The notes: generated from the letters alone by a model not told the origin. 64,000 nucleotides of DNA from Lentibacillus salicampi (GCF_004565465.1 NZ_SRHY01000006.1:1-64000), one strand, 5' to 3'; shown: positions 48,073 through 57,793, counted from the stretch's first letter. Made by a program: numbers and translations.

Positions 48073-48120
48073 AAGGACGTTCAAACCCGATAGCTTCCTT
48101 CCAGACCACTACTGTACGCA

Positions 48121-48489
48121 TCACAAATATTTAATCACAGCGTATCCTAACAATACCCAGCCGATTAAAAAGGCAACCCCGCCAAACGGTGTAATCATTG
48201 CAAACGTCTTGACGCCGCTGACTGAATAAATATACAGACTGCCGGAAAACAAAACAATACCAATAAAAAACAGCCAGCCGGCCCAGACCATCCCGCCGCT
48301 TTGCCATTTCGCCATCAGTAATCCCGTCACCAACAATGCCATCGTGTGGAACATTTGATAATTGACCGCTTTATCCCATGTACCGAGTGCCTTTTCAGAT
48401 AACTTCCCTTCAAGCCCGTGTGCCCCGAATGCACCCAAGGCAACTGCCAGGAAACCATTAATGGCTCCCAGCATCAAAAATAATTTCAT
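48121..48489 (-). CDS. ywdK: DUF423 membrane protein (YwdK)
   Basis: A 122-residue, four-helix membrane protein of the DUF423 family; the GAFGAHGLEG motif near residue 20 is diagnostic. Function is unknown in bacteria. The ATG at 48489 follows GAGAGGTG. Convergent with the gene at 47821 and 28 bp downstream of ywdI. Confidence 0.9.
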   Translation of the reverse strand: MKLFLMLGAINGFLAVALGAFGAHGLEGKLSEKALGTWDKAVNYQMFHTMALLVTGLLMAKWQSGGMVWAGWLFFIGIVLFSGSLYIYSVSGVKTFAMITPFGGVAFLIGWVLLGYAVIKYL

Positions 48490-48517
48490 AGCTATAACAC
48501 CTCTCACTCTTCAACTG

Positions 48518-48805
48518 TTAAAAATCGAATAGCGACTTTCCGTTTGCTTCGTCATGGTCAATCGGATCATGCGCCTGCTTCGACTGCCGTTCAGCGACTT
48601 CATTTCCCATCATCGCCTTCATCTCACGAGCTGTCATGGCGTGTTCAGCATCCGGGGAAGGCTCTTCTTCCAATAATAGCTCACAGAGAAGCCTGATATT
48701 GGCCACATGTTTAGTCATCGCAGCAACATCCGCGGACTTTTGATGCGCCTCCGCTAACTCCTGCTTCATTTTTTTCAAAATCGTATCTGTCGCGACTGCC
48801 ATCAT
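48518..48805 (-). CDS. ywdI: YwdI family protein
   Basis: A 95-residue soluble protein of the Bacillaceae YwdI family: an N-terminal helix (TDTILKKMKQELAEA) and IRLLCELLLEE, ending GKSLFDF. Function unknown. AAGGAGAGG precedes the ATG pair. Directly upstream of ywdK, as in B. subtilis. Confidence 0.82.
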   Translation of the reverse strand: MMAVATDTILKKMKQELAEAHQKSADVAAMTKHVANIRLLCELLLEEEPSPDAEHAMTAREMKAMMGNEVAERQSKQAHDPIDHDEANGKSLFDF

Positions 48806-48907
48806 GACCTCTCCTTTGTCACGTTTTCATACACCATCACTGGCTCTTGGAATCTCCCAAACGTGCCTGTCATAAAAGAGTATCACATGTACCTTTTTTC
48901 AGCCATA

Positions 48908-48933
48908 CAAAAAGCCTTGGCTCATCCAAGACT
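48908..48933 (-). terminator. terminator after the 46-residue ORF
   Basis: On the minus strand AGTCTTGG pairs with CCAAGGCT around ATGAG, followed by TTTTTG. It lies 17 bp past the small ORF at 48950. Confidence 0.8.
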
Positions 48934-48949
48934 TTCGGCATTCCCCATC

Positions 48950-49090
48950 TTATTGACTGATGTTCACCCGCTGCTGCTGTTCTTGTGTATAGCGCGTATA
49001 AACCCATTGCAAAAAAGCAAGTTCTTTTACCTGAAGTTTTCTGTCAAGCTGTTCTTCCGTACTTTTTCTCATCTGCAAAAAGCTCTTCAT
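48950..49090 (-). CDS. small conserved-looking protein, 46 residues
   Basis: MKSFLQMRKSTEEQLDRKLQ, then a mostly helical charged segment with ELAFLQWVYTRYTQEQQQ. AGGAGG lies 11 bases before the ATG and a good terminator follows, so the frame is very likely a real gene although short. I do not recognise the family. It looks like a single amphipathic helix or helical hairpin. Confidence 0.6.
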   Translation of the reverse strand: MKSFLQMRKSTEEQLDRKLQVKELAFLQWVYTRYTQEQQQRVNISQ

Positions 49091-49223
49091 AACGCTACTA
49101 TCCTCCTAAGCGAAGTACACAGCTATGATTCTAATGTTTATTGTACTTCTAAATCTCAAGAGAATCAATACTAAAATTCAAATATACAAAATATACAGAC
49201 AAACGACAAAACTCTACATTTTT

Positions 49224-49538
49224 TTACGATTCCTGGCGCCTTTGTTCATCCAATTGACTTTCTAAATCTGAAATCCGGGCACGCAGTTCATTTATATCTT
49301 CTTTTGTTGCAAGACCGAGGTCCTTGGCCATCTGCTGGGTCTGTTCATATTGTTTGGTGTTCCATTCATCCGTCTTCATTTCACCTTTATCCACAAAATT
49401 ACGCATGACCGTTCGCGCCTGTTCCTGTGTCAGTTCATTTTTTTCAACCATATCCTTCAGCTTTTTATCCAATTTTTCTTTCCCAGTAACTGCTGCGCCA
49501 AGCCCCAGAAGAAATCCTTTTTTCAAAAAATCACTCAT
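49224..49538 (-). CDS. phasin-like coiled-coil protein (COG3937 type)
   Basis: A 104-residue protein: a short hydrophobic N-terminus (FLKKGFLLGLGAAVTGKEKLDKKL), then MVEKNELTQEQARTVMRNFVDKGE, and a C-terminal coiled coil (GLATKEDINELRARISDLESQL). This is the pattern of COG3937 polyhydroxyalkanoate-regulator/phasin-like proteins, found widely in Bacillaceae even without PHA genes. The ATG at 49538 follows GGAGTG. Confidence 0.7.
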   Translation of the reverse strand: MSDFLKKGFLLGLGAAVTGKEKLDKKLKDMVEKNELTQEQARTVMRNFVDKGEMKTDEWNTKQYEQTQQMAKDLGLATKEDINELRARISDLESQLDEQRRQES

Positions 49539-49800
49539 GATCAGCACTCCTTTTCATTTATTTCACCATAACGGTAAACGTCGGCAAAAGCAAGCTGGAG
49601 ACGAACCGCTACAATATAATAGCTAAACTTCTTATAAATGTTTTCCCGCTATCCGTTTGCTTTAAACATGATTAGGCACTATATGTTATATTCGTGCCCC
49701 TTTTTAAATATGAATAGATCAAACCCTTAAAATTCCATCTGGTCAGCACACACTGCTTCCTATATAATGAGGAAAAGACAAGTTTGTGAGGGGGGAGAAG

Positions 49801-51150
49801 ATGGAGAAAAGTGCATATGGAATTAGTCATCATTTAAAGTTCATTATCCCATCATTGATCGGGGTGTTCCTGTTTATGACACCTGTCAGCACGGGGGACG
49901 GGATGACCATTCCGATCGCTGTTTTTGCCGGTTGGGTACAAAGTGCATTGGCCGGACAGCTTTCTGCCATCATGATGATCATCATTGTCCTAACAGCGAT
50001 TATGACGGTTATTGCCAAAATAAAGGGGTCGAACGCTTTTCAGAAAACACCTTTCTTTCATGAGTTGTTTTACAAAAGCACCTTTTGGACGATCACCCGT
50101 GTGGCAGCAGCTGTTTTTGCTGTCATGGTGTTTTTCCAGCTGGGTCCTGAAGCCATTCACGGTGCGGATACAGGCCAGACGCTTTTGGGGGACTTGCTGC
50201 ACGTCCTGTTTGCGGTCTTTTTATTTGCCGGACTGTTTTTGCCTTTGCTGATGAATTTCGGCTTACTCGAATTGTTCGGCACCCTGATGACAAAAATTAT
50301 GCGTCCACTGTTTAAACTTCCCGGGCGGTCATCGATTGATTCACTTGCCTCATGGATTGGCGATGGTACGATTGGGGTTCTTCTGACGAGTAAACAGTAT
50401 GAGGATGGCTATTACACCAAGCGTGAGGCGGCGGTCATCGGTACAACGTTCTCGGTTGTTTCGATTACGTTTACGCTCGTTGTCGTGAGTGAAGTTGGTC
50501 TTGGCCATATGTTTGCACCTTTCTATTTGACTGTTATCGTTGCCGGATTTATCGCAGCACTGATCATGCCGCGAATTCCACCACTATCACGGAAAGCTGA
50601 CACATACGTTTCCGATTCAGCCGACGGAACGAACGAGGCCATACCTGACGGGTACAACGTTTTTACATTTGGTTACAAAAAAGCACTGGACAGGGCCGGA
50701 AAAGAAACAAGTGTTTATAAGTTTTTTAAAGAAGGCGGGCAAAACATTCTCGACATGTGGATGGGCGTTGCACCGATTGTCATGGCATTCGGATTGGTAG
50801 CACTGGTCATTGCCGAGTATACACCAGTGTTCGGATGGCTCGGCCTGCCGTTTATCCCGCTTCTGGAAGTGATGCAGGTTCCATTTGCAGAGGAAGCATC
50901 CGAAACGATTTTAATCGGGTTTGCGGATATGTTTCTGCCGGCGGTTATCGGGGCCTCAATCGAAGCAGAGATCACCCGGTTTATTATTGCTGCATTGTCC
51001 GTTACCCAACTGATTTACATGTCAGAGGTTGGCGGGCTGCTGCTCGGATCCAAAGTTCCGGTTTCGCTGAAAGATCTGTTTGTCATATTTCTGCTCCGGA
51101 CGATCATCACATTGCCGATCATTACGTTATTTGCCCATATGATATTTTAG
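49801..51150 (+). CDS. YjiH-family transporter (nucleoside-recognition/GATE domain)
   Basis: A 449-residue polytopic membrane protein with about ten helices. MNFGLLELFGTLMTKIMRPLFKLPGRSSIDSL and the related second half with GASIEAEITRFIIAALSVTQLIYMSE mark the nucleoside-recognition (GATE) family, YjiH branch. The substrate is unknown. The ATG at 49801 follows AGGGGGG; the frame to 49786 adds five residues. It stands alone with its own upstream AT-rich region. Confidence 0.85.
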   Translation: MEKSAYGISHHLKFIIPSLIGVFLFMTPVSTGDGMTIPIAVFAGWVQSALAGQLSAIMMIIIVLTAIMTVIAKIKGSNAFQKTPFFHELFYKSTFWTITRVAAAVFAVMVFFQLGPEAIHGADTGQTLLGDLLHVLFAVFLFAGLFLPLLMNFGLLELFGTLMTKIMRPLFKLPGRSSIDSLASWIGDGTIGVLLTSKQYEDGYYTKREAAVIGTTFSVVSITFTLVVVSEVGLGHMFAPFYLTVIVAGFIAALIMPRIPPLSRKADTYVSDSADGTNEAIPDGYNVFTFGYKKALDRAGKETSVYKFFKEGGQNILDMWMGVAPIVMAFGLVALVIAEYTPVFGWLGLPFIPLLEVMQVPFAEEASETILIGFADMFLPAVIGASIEAEITRFIIAALSVTQLIYMSEVGGLLLGSKVPVSLKDLFVIFLLRTIITLPIITLFAHMIF

Positions 51151-51203
51151 AATCAAAAGTGGAAACCGTATTTATAAGTGGATATTGTTCTTACCTTTTA
51201 TTC

Positions 51204-51235
51204 CTGCATTCAGTGAGGGGGCCCACTGAATGCAG
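51204..51235. terminator. palindromic hairpin between convergent genes
   Basis: CTGCATTCAGTG (51204-51215) pairs perfectly with CACTGAATGCAG (51224-51235). It lies between the YjiH-type gene and the minus-strand reductase. T-runs are weak. Confidence 0.6.
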
Positions 51236-51263
51236 TATTTAAGGGAGGAGTATCTTTCAAACG

Positions 51264-52094
51264 TTATGAACGGAAATCCTGTTTCACCACATGTTTGATG
51301 CCTTCCGTATTTAACGCGATATTTTTCGGAACTTCCTCATCCGCCTCTTCATGCTCAGACCCTTTTTCAACCAATTCCTGATGAAACCCGTACTGTTCAG
51401 CCGCCTGCTGCATAAATTCATAGAAACTCATGCTTCTGTCCGGGCCGGCATGATAGACGCCTGTTCTGGCATTTTGGACAAATTCTGTTATCGCCTTAGC
51501 CATATCCCCGACATGTACAAAAGTGCGAATCAGGTCATCGCGGTAAGCCACCGTATGTCCCAGCCGCAATTGATAGACGAGCTGATCGGTTCGGTCGTCC
51601 ATTTTCCCAACCATATTTTCCCCGTAGATCGGGCCAGCACGTAATATGACATAATTGGTCAAATCCTGTGTGATGAAGTGTTCTGCTTTCACTTTCGCAT
51701 TGGCATAAGTGCTTAATTTATGATCATCGGGCAGTTTGGACATCGAGTCATCTTCATTATATGGTCCGTTGCCATCTGCAAATACAAAATCTGATGACAC
51801 ATATACCAGTTTGGTTTCCGGCGTGACGTGGGTGTTTAAATGTCTCAAACCTTCCTGAATCAGGTTGTCCTCGTAAGGCCCGCTCATAACGGACCAGACG
51901 ACGACATCCGGTTGGGTCTCTTTATAGAATTCGGAAAAAGACTCTGGCTGGTTAATATCCAATTTATACAAATCATCGAACACGGCCGGGTCTTTCAGGT
52001 AGGTGCCGACAACGTCTGTACCCGCTGTTTCCTTCAATAATTGATAAACCGATGCACCTAAATAGCCGCTTGCCCCAAATACACATACTTTCAT
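51264..52094 (-). CDS. RmlD-like NAD(P)-dependent sugar reductase
   Basis: A 276-residue extended SDR with GASGYLGASVYQLL, the substrate-domain YANAKVKAEHFI (YxxxK) and RTFVHVGDMAKAI, close to dTDP-4-dehydrorhamnose reductases. No other rhamnose genes are near, so the substrate is open. The ATG at 52094 (MKVCVFGASG) has GGGGAAGGTG six bases upstream; a GTG nine bases earlier is less likely. Confidence 0.82.
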   Translation of the reverse strand: MKVCVFGASGYLGASVYQLLKETAGTDVVGTYLKDPAVFDDLYKLDINQPESFSEFYKETQPDVVVWSVMSGPYEDNLIQEGLRHLNTHVTPETKLVYVSSDFVFADGNGPYNEDDSMSKLPDDHKLSTYANAKVKAEHFITQDLTNYVILRAGPIYGENMVGKMDDRTDQLVYQLRLGHTVAYRDDLIRTFVHVGDMAKAITEFVQNARTGVYHAGPDRSMSFYEFMQQAAEQYGFHQELVEKGSEHEEADEEVPKNIALNTEGIKHVVKQDFRS

Positions 52095-52124
52095 TGGTTT
52101 CACCTTCCCCTTTAAATCTGATCG

Positions 52125-53138
52125 TTATGCGTTCGCGTGTTTCCGGTTGGGACGCTGCCTGAATTTGCTTTTCAAAATGGTCGTTCTGCCTTCAATGAGC
52201 GGCTGCCAGATTCCCTGAATCGGTCTGCTGGACAGGGCTAACACGATTAATGCTGACATAACCGCAAGACCTACTAGATCGATCACATGGTTGACGGCGA
52301 ACAAATCGGCCTGCCGGAAAAATTGGATGAAAAATCCATGTAATAGATACACATAAAGTGTCCTGGTTCCTAAAACGGTTAGCCTGCTGCGCTTCTCGGG
52401 CATCCAGGCCAATATACTGGCAGCCATGAGCGCAGATGTGACATAAACCAGTAGCCTGGCAATGATGCCATACTCAGGCAACCCCAGCGTGCTGTATGAT
52501 TTCGATGCCAGCAGCCAGCCTGTGTTAAATTCTGGTGCAACGTAAATCGCTATCCCTACGCCAACCATTACAACCAGGGCAGCTACCCGCAGCTGGATGC
52601 GTTTCAGCCACATGACCTGTTGTTGTGTCATCCAGTATCCCATCAGGAAAAATGGGAAAAAGACAAAAGTGCGCGACAGACTGAATGCATGGCCGACCTC
52701 ACCGAAGTAGCCGACAATCAAGCCGATTCCAATTGAAATGGATATCCCCATCGCGGGTGACATTTTTTTAAACAGGATCAACAGTAAGTGCCAGCTGAAT
52801 AAGCTGAATAGAAACCATAATGCCCAGTGCGGGTAGAACATTTCCAGTTGCCAGCCGTCTTTACCGATCAAAAAATAATAACCGGTATAGATAACTTGAA
52901 AAATCAAGTAAGGTACAAATAATTTTTTGGCTAATTTTGTTATATATTTCATATTCCCTGATCCCTTTGCAAAGAAACCGGACAGAAAGATAAATGCCGG
53001 CATGTGGAATGTGTAAATCCAGAGATATAGAGTATTTACGCCCGAAGATCCGTCCACAAAGGGCTGGATAACGTGACCAAACACGACAAGGAATATCAAC
53101 ATCAATTTGGCATTATCAAAATAAGCATTGCGTTCCAT
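52125..53138 (-). CDS. acyltransferase 3 family membrane protein
   Basis: A 337-residue protein with about ten membrane helices, of the acyltransferase 3 (OafA/fucose 4-O-acetylase) type. The catalytic-type His is in VVFGHVIQP, followed by TFHMPAFIFLSGFF and the strand GKDGWQLEMFYPHWALWFLFSLFSWH. It probably O-acetylates an extracellular sugar. It lies 31 bp upstream of the RmlD-like gene on the same strand, hinting at shared envelope-sugar work. Confidence 0.85.
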   Translation of the reverse strand: MERNAYFDNAKLMLIFLVVFGHVIQPFVDGSSGVNTLYLWIYTFHMPAFIFLSGFFAKGSGNMKYITKLAKKLFVPYLIFQVIYTGYYFLIGKDGWQLEMFYPHWALWFLFSLFSWHLLLILFKKMSPAMGISISIGIGLIVGYFGEVGHAFSLSRTFVFFPFFLMGYWMTQQQVMWLKRIQLRVAALVVMVGVGIAIYVAPEFNTGWLLASKSYSTLGLPEYGIIARLLVYVTSALMAASILAWMPEKRSRLTVLGTRTLYVYLLHGFFIQFFRQADLFAVNHVIDLVGLAVMSALIVLALSSRPIQGIWQPLIEGRTTILKSKFRQRPNRKHANA

Positions 53139-53271
53139 CTTTTCATCCCTTTACGTTTAAAGTACTGACGTCTCATACACCATTATACCCTCTCTTAATC
53201 AAAAGTACGTCGGGTACATATCATTTTTATGGGATTGTTATAGGAACGTAAATGGAATGCAATCACTGACA

Positions 53272-54114
53272 TTATTTTGCCACTTTCTTCTTCTCTTTGG
53301 GGGCTGTGGTGGTTTTTCGTTTGGTTTTCGGTTTCTTGTCTTTTTGGGCGCGATTAAGGGATTCCTGGAGTGCATCCATCAGGTTGGTGACATTATCTGG
53401 CTTTGGTGTTTCCTCTGCTGTTGTCACCTCATCACCATTTTTCTTCGCCTCGATCAGTTCCATCAAGGCTGTCCGGTATTCATCCTGATACTTTTCGGGA
53501 TCAAATTCGGCTGATAGCTGATCGACTAGCATTTTCGCCGTTTCCAGTTCTTTTTCCTCTGTATTGTTTTCTTCTGGAACGTTTGGTACATCTTTGACGT
53601 CCCGCACTTCATCCGGGTAATGAATGGTTTCCACCACAAGTGTATTCTGATAAATCCGGATGACGGCGAGCTGCTCTTTTGACCGAATCATCATTTTAGC
53701 AATCCCGATTTTCCCGGTATCCTCGAGAGCCGAGCGTAGCAGTCCATATGACTTCGCCCCGCCTTCATTTGGTGAAAGATAATAGCTTTTCTCAAAATAA
53801 ATGGGATCAATCTCGTCCAAATTGACAAAATCCATAATTTCAACTGCCTTATCCGCCTGTTCCTTCTTTAAATTTTCCAGTTCTTCATCATCGAGCACCA
53901 CAAATTTATTTTTGGTATATTCGTACGCTTTGACGATTTCATCATTTTCCACTTCCCTGTCACAGTTCGGGCATACTCTCTGATATTTAACCGGCGTTCG
54001 GCACTCTTTGTGGAGATTCCTTAATTTGACGTCCTTGTTTTCCGTTGCTGCATGCATCTTCACCGGAATGTTGACTAGTCCGAAGCTGATTGTTCCTTTC
54101 CACATCGTATGCAT
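53272..54114 (-). CDS. ku: Ku DNA end-binding protein
   Basis: Ku binds double-strand ends and recruits LigD in non-homologous end joining; in B. subtilis the pair protects spores. The 280-residue protein has the core start MWKGTISFGLVNIPVKM, CPNCDREVENDEIVKAYEY and the C-terminal Lys-rich tail (KDKKPKTKRKTTTAPKEKKK), which in bacterial Ku aids DNA binding. Divergent from ligD with 90 bp between. Confidence 0.95.
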   Translation of the reverse strand: MHTMWKGTISFGLVNIPVKMHAATENKDVKLRNLHKECRTPVKYQRVCPNCDREVENDEIVKAYEYTKNKFVVLDDEELENLKKEQADKAVEIMDFVNLDEIDPIYFEKSYYLSPNEGGAKSYGLLRSALEDTGKIGIAKMMIRSKEQLAVIRIYQNTLVVETIHYPDEVRDVKDVPNVPEENNTEEKELETAKMLVDQLSAEFDPEKYQDEYRTALMELIEAKKNGDEVTTAEETPKPDNVTNLMDALQESLNRAQKDKKPKTKRKTTTAPKEKKKVAK

Positions 54115-54204
54115 TAAAAAAGCCTCCTTTTTTCGTATAGTTTGGCTTTTGACGCATGAATTTATCCTTAATGATGGGGCACTTTAAAGAGAGAGGTGGT
54201 TGAC

Positions 54205-56007
54205 GTGAAATTAATGAAGCCGATTGCCAGAAGCGATATCCCTAGTGAAGCGGGGTGGGCTTACGAGGTGAAATATGATGGCTTCCGCTGTGTGCTGGAT
54301 TGGCAGGCGGATTTGGTCCGGTTGATCAGCAAGAGCGGGACAGATTTAAGCGAGAATTTTCCCGAGATTGTTGAAGCGTGTATGGCACAGCAGTCTCGAG
54401 TTAAGGATTACTTGCCGCTTAAAGTCGATGGTGAACTGGTTTTGCTGAACAACGCCTATCAGGCAAACTTTTCGCTGCTTCAGAAGCGAGGCCGCCTGAA
54501 GAAGCACGAGCTTATTTCGGAAACGGCAACAGCCCGTCCAGCCAGTTTTATGGCATTTGATTTGCTCATGTTCGAGGGCACTGAACTTATTAAAGAAACG
54601 TTTGAGCGACGAAAAAAGAAGCTTGAGCGTATCTTTGATCATGGCGATCAACTGGGGGAGCTCCTCCATTATGTCGAATGTGTGGATGATGCGGATTCGC
54701 TATGGCAGGTTATTTTTGACTATAAGGCAGAAGGGATGGTCGCTAAGCGCAAGGACAGCAGATATGCTCCCGGCAAAAAGCATCACGACTGGTTTAAGTT
54801 GAAAAACTGGCGGACGATCGAGGGGTTTCTGACCTTTTACGATCCGAAAAATGATTATTTCCTTGTTTGTGTGTACCGTGGGGATGAGGTGACGGAAATT
54901 GGCAAATGCAAACATGGGCTTGAGGAGGACTCGTTTAAAGCATTACGGGATTTATTTCTGTCCAGGGGTACGGAAGAAAACGGGGGCTATCGTCTTCCGC
55001 CAGCGGTTTGTGCGGAGATACATACATTGGATCTTCTCAGTGGTGAACTACGGGAGCCGGAATTCAGGCAGTTGCTTCCGGCTAAGACCCCGAGCGACTG
55101 TACATGGGAAAAAGTGCAGCTGGATCTCGCTATGCTGCCTAAAACTGTTGACGCATCGAATACGGATAAACTGTTTTGGCCATCGTATAGACAGACAAAA
55201 GGTGATCTGTTGGTATATATGCGAGAAATAGCACCGTATATGCTACCGTTTTTAAATGAGCGATTACTCACAATTATCCGTTGTCCGGACGGTGTGGAGG
55301 GGGAATCATTTTTCCAGAAACATCTCCCGGATTACGCCCCGGATTTTATTAAGAGTATCAAGCGCGGTGATGAGGTGCGTTTTGTCTGCAATAATTTGGA
55401 CTCGCTGATGTGGTTCGCCAATCACGGGGCATTGGAATACCATATTCCGTTTCAAACAAGGGAGAGTAGCATGCCACGTGAAATTGTCTTTGATCTTGAT
55501 CCGCCTGATCGGGAGCGGTTTTCGCTTGCGGTGAAAGCAGCGGGATTGCTGAGGCAGCTATTGGATGATCTCCGGCTCGTATCGTTTGTCAAAACATCCG
55601 GCGGAAAAGGAATCCAGATTCACATCCCCCTGCCGTCTGACAGCATCTCTTATGAGGAAACCAGTGTGTTCACCCAAGCGATTGCCTGGACGCTGGAAAA
55701 AGGCTTTCCGAATTTGTTTACGACGGAACGATTTAAAAAAAAGCGTGGCGATCGGCTCTACATCGATTATTTGCAGCACGGTGAAGGCAAGACAATTGTG
55801 GCTCCATATTCACCCAGGAAGCGAGAAGACGCCACGGTTGCCACGCCATTGTTTTGGGATGAAGTTGGGGAAGGTTTACACCCGGACATGTTCCGGATTG
55901 ATCATGTTGTTGAGCGCGTGAAAACAGTTGGGTGCCCGTTTGCTGCGTATTTTACGGTTGGTGAGCAGCAAGTGCTGGACGACGTATTGGCAATGATTCG
56001 AAGTTGA
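54205..56007 (+). CDS. ligD: ATP-dependent DNA ligase LigD (ligase-polymerase)
   Basis: LigD seals and fills ends bound by Ku. The order is ligase domain first (about 1-300; adenylated Lys in YEVKYDGFRC, and EGMVAKRKDSRY) and polymerase/primase domain second (about 310-600; RCPDGVEGESFFQKH, EIVFDLDPPDRERF, SGGKGIQIHIPL). No 3'-phosphoesterase domain is present, as in B. subtilis YkoU. The GTG at 54205 has AGAGGT seven bases upstream; GTG 54196 and ATG 54214 are alternatives. Confidence 0.94.
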   Translation: MKLMKPIARSDIPSEAGWAYEVKYDGFRCVLDWQADLVRLISKSGTDLSENFPEIVEACMAQQSRVKDYLPLKVDGELVLLNNAYQANFSLLQKRGRLKKHELISETATARPASFMAFDLLMFEGTELIKETFERRKKKLERIFDHGDQLGELLHYVECVDDADSLWQVIFDYKAEGMVAKRKDSRYAPGKKHHDWFKLKNWRTIEGFLTFYDPKNDYFLVCVYRGDEVTEIGKCKHGLEEDSFKALRDLFLSRGTEENGGYRLPPAVCAEIHTLDLLSGELREPEFRQLLPAKTPSDCTWEKVQLDLAMLPKTVDASNTDKLFWPSYRQTKGDLLVYMREIAPYMLPFLNERLLTIIRCPDGVEGESFFQKHLPDYAPDFIKSIKRGDEVRFVCNNLDSLMWFANHGALEYHIPFQTRESSMPREIVFDLDPPDRERFSLAVKAAGLLRQLLDDLRLVSFVKTSGGKGIQIHIPLPSDSISYEETSVFTQAIAWTLEKGFPNLFTTERFKKKRGDRLYIDYLQHGEGKTIVAPYSPRKREDATVATPLFWDEVGEGLHPDMFRIDHVVERVKTVGCPFAAYFTVGEQQVLDDVLAMIRS

Positions 56008-56035
56008 GGATTTTCGGCCTGTGCCGAAAATCAAC
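56003..56035 (+). terminator. hairpin overlapping the ligD stop
   Basis: GTTGAGGATTTTCGGC pairs with GCCGAAAATCAAC across CTGT; the ligD TGA lies in the left arm. There is no T-run. Confidence 0.55.
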
Positions 56036-56059
56036 TGATTGAAGGGCCGTTCTTGTTTC

Positions 56060-56086
56060 GAGCGAGTTGCTCCGATTTTCGAGCGA
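56060..56086 (+). repeat. 21-bp periodic array 3 (two GAGCGA cores)
   Basis: TCGAGCGAGTTGCTCC occurs twice with GAGCGA starting at 56060 and 56081, a 21-bp step. It is the same core as the minus strand of array 1. Confidence 0.7.
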
Positions 56087-56119
56087 GTTGCTCCCTCGTA
56101 AACTCGGCGCAAAACACAC

Positions 56120-56151
56120 GAGGAGCCGCCCCGGATTCGGAGCGGCTCCTC
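56120..56151 (-). terminator. terminator after the symporter gene
   Basis: GAGGAGCCGC (56120-56129) pairs perfectly with GCGGCTCCTC (56142-56151), ten bases past the symporter stop. T-run weak. Confidence 0.65.
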
Positions 56152-56160
56152 ACAACCTCA

Positions 56161-57555
56161 TTAAATGGCTGTTTCATGTTCAATGGCCGTTTGATCGTTA
56201 TACGTTTTCAGGTTAAGTTTTTTCATAATTCGGGCTGTCAGGGTGCCTGTAAGCATCGCATCGTTGACGTTCAACGCGGTGCGCCCCATGTCAATCAATG
56301 CTTCAATCGAAATCAGTAGTCCAGCCAGAGCGACAGGCAGCCCCATTGATGAGAGCACGATCAATGCAGCGAATGTTGCACCGCCGCCGACACCTGCGAC
56401 ACCAAACGAACTGATGCCAACAATCAGCACAAGTTGAATGATAAATTCTGGTGTGAGCGGATTAATCCCAACTGACGGTGCAATCATGACAGCCAGCATC
56501 GCCGGATAGATACCCGCACAGCCATTTTGCCCGATCGTTGCACCAAACGATGCCGACATATTGGCAATCCCCTGGTCAACACCCAGCGAGTTTTTCTGTG
56601 CCTGGATATTCAGCGGTATTGTACCGGCGCTCGAGCGTGATGTAAACGCAAATGTTAATACTGGTAATACTTTTTTCAAATAAATCATTGGATTCAAACC
56701 AAACACGCCAACCAACACGAGATGAATAATAAACATGACAATCAGAGCTGCATACGACGCAATCACAAATTTACCGAGTTCCAGAATTCCTGCGATATCT
56801 GTTGTTGCGACCGTCGTTGCCATCAATGCCATGATGCCAAATGGTGTCAGACGTAAAATCAAGGTCACAATCCGCATCACCACTGCAAACACGGCATTGA
56901 CACCTTTCGTAAAGAGTGCTGCTTCATCAGGTTTTTTCCGGCGCAGTCCCAAAACAGCAATCCCGACGACCATCGAAAAGATGACAATTGCAATGACCGA
57001 TGTTGGACGATCCTGGGTCATATCCTGAAATATATTAGACGGAATGAAACTTAGAATTTGCTCAGGTGTTGTCATATCCTCTACGTCACCAAGCTGCGTT
57101 TCCAACATTGAACCGCGTTCCTGCTCTTCCTGTCCAACTTCAATTTCACTAGCATCCAAATTAAATACCGTTGCACTACCGATCCCGACAAGCGCTGCCA
57201 CCATAGCGGTCGAGACCAGTAACCCGATAATCCAGCCGGACATCTTTCCCAGATCGGATGATTTTTCCAGATTGATAATCGATTGAATGATGGATACCAT
57301 CACAAGTGGTATAACAATCATCATCAATAGTTGTATATATCCTCTGCCGACAATATCATACCATGCATTCGTCTGTGTCATCACCTCTGAACCAGTGCCG
57401 TAGATTGCCTGCAAAGCCGCACCAAGTACAATGCCAAGGCCAAGCCCGGTAAAGACACGCTTTGTAAATGAATAGTGCTTTTGCTGCATACGGATTAGAA
57501 GCCCGACCAGCGCCGCCAGCACAACAACGTTTAAAACAATATAGACCGTTTCCAT
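56161..57555 (-). CDS. tcyP: cation:dicarboxylate-type symporter, TcyP-like (L-cystine)
   Basis: A 464-residue member of the DAACS family (eight-helix GltPh fold). TSRSSAGTIPLNIQAQ matches the Ser-rich HP1 loop and GVAGVGGGATFAALIVLSSMGLP the HP2 region; the N-terminal segment and length resemble B. subtilis TcyP (463), a sodium-cystine symporter. Substrate assignment is by resemblance. The ATG at 57555 is chosen because GAGGGGG lies eight bases upstream. Confidence 0.82.
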   Translation of the reverse strand: METVYIVLNVVVLAALVGLLIRMQQKHYSFTKRVFTGLGLGIVLGAALQAIYGTGSEVMTQTNAWYDIVGRGYIQLLMMIVIPLVMVSIIQSIINLEKSSDLGKMSGWIIGLLVSTAMVAALVGIGSATVFNLDASEIEVGQEEQERGSMLETQLGDVEDMTTPEQILSFIPSNIFQDMTQDRPTSVIAIVIFSMVVGIAVLGLRRKKPDEAALFTKGVNAVFAVVMRIVTLILRLTPFGIMALMATTVATTDIAGILELGKFVIASYAALIVMFIIHLVLVGVFGLNPMIYLKKVLPVLTFAFTSRSSAGTIPLNIQAQKNSLGVDQGIANMSASFGATIGQNGCAGIYPAMLAVMIAPSVGINPLTPEFIIQLVLIVGISSFGVAGVGGGATFAALIVLSSMGLPVALAGLLISIEALIDMGRTALNVNDAMLTGTLTARIMKKLNLKTYNDQTAIEHETAI

Positions 57556-57793
57556 ACCCATTTCCCCCTCTTGTTAGTCATTCTTAGCTTATGCAAGGGA
57601 ACAAAAGGTGAAACCGTTCGACCTTTGATTTTCCCTACACATATAATATAATTCCTATAAGAATAGTTCACTTTAATAATATACAGGGCATCAGCAAATG
57701 GTGTCAACCAACTAATCTTTTCACGTTTTCTTTGCGACTTTTTCACCAAATGGTAAGATATATGTAGGATGATATGAAAGGAACTGTTTCCAC

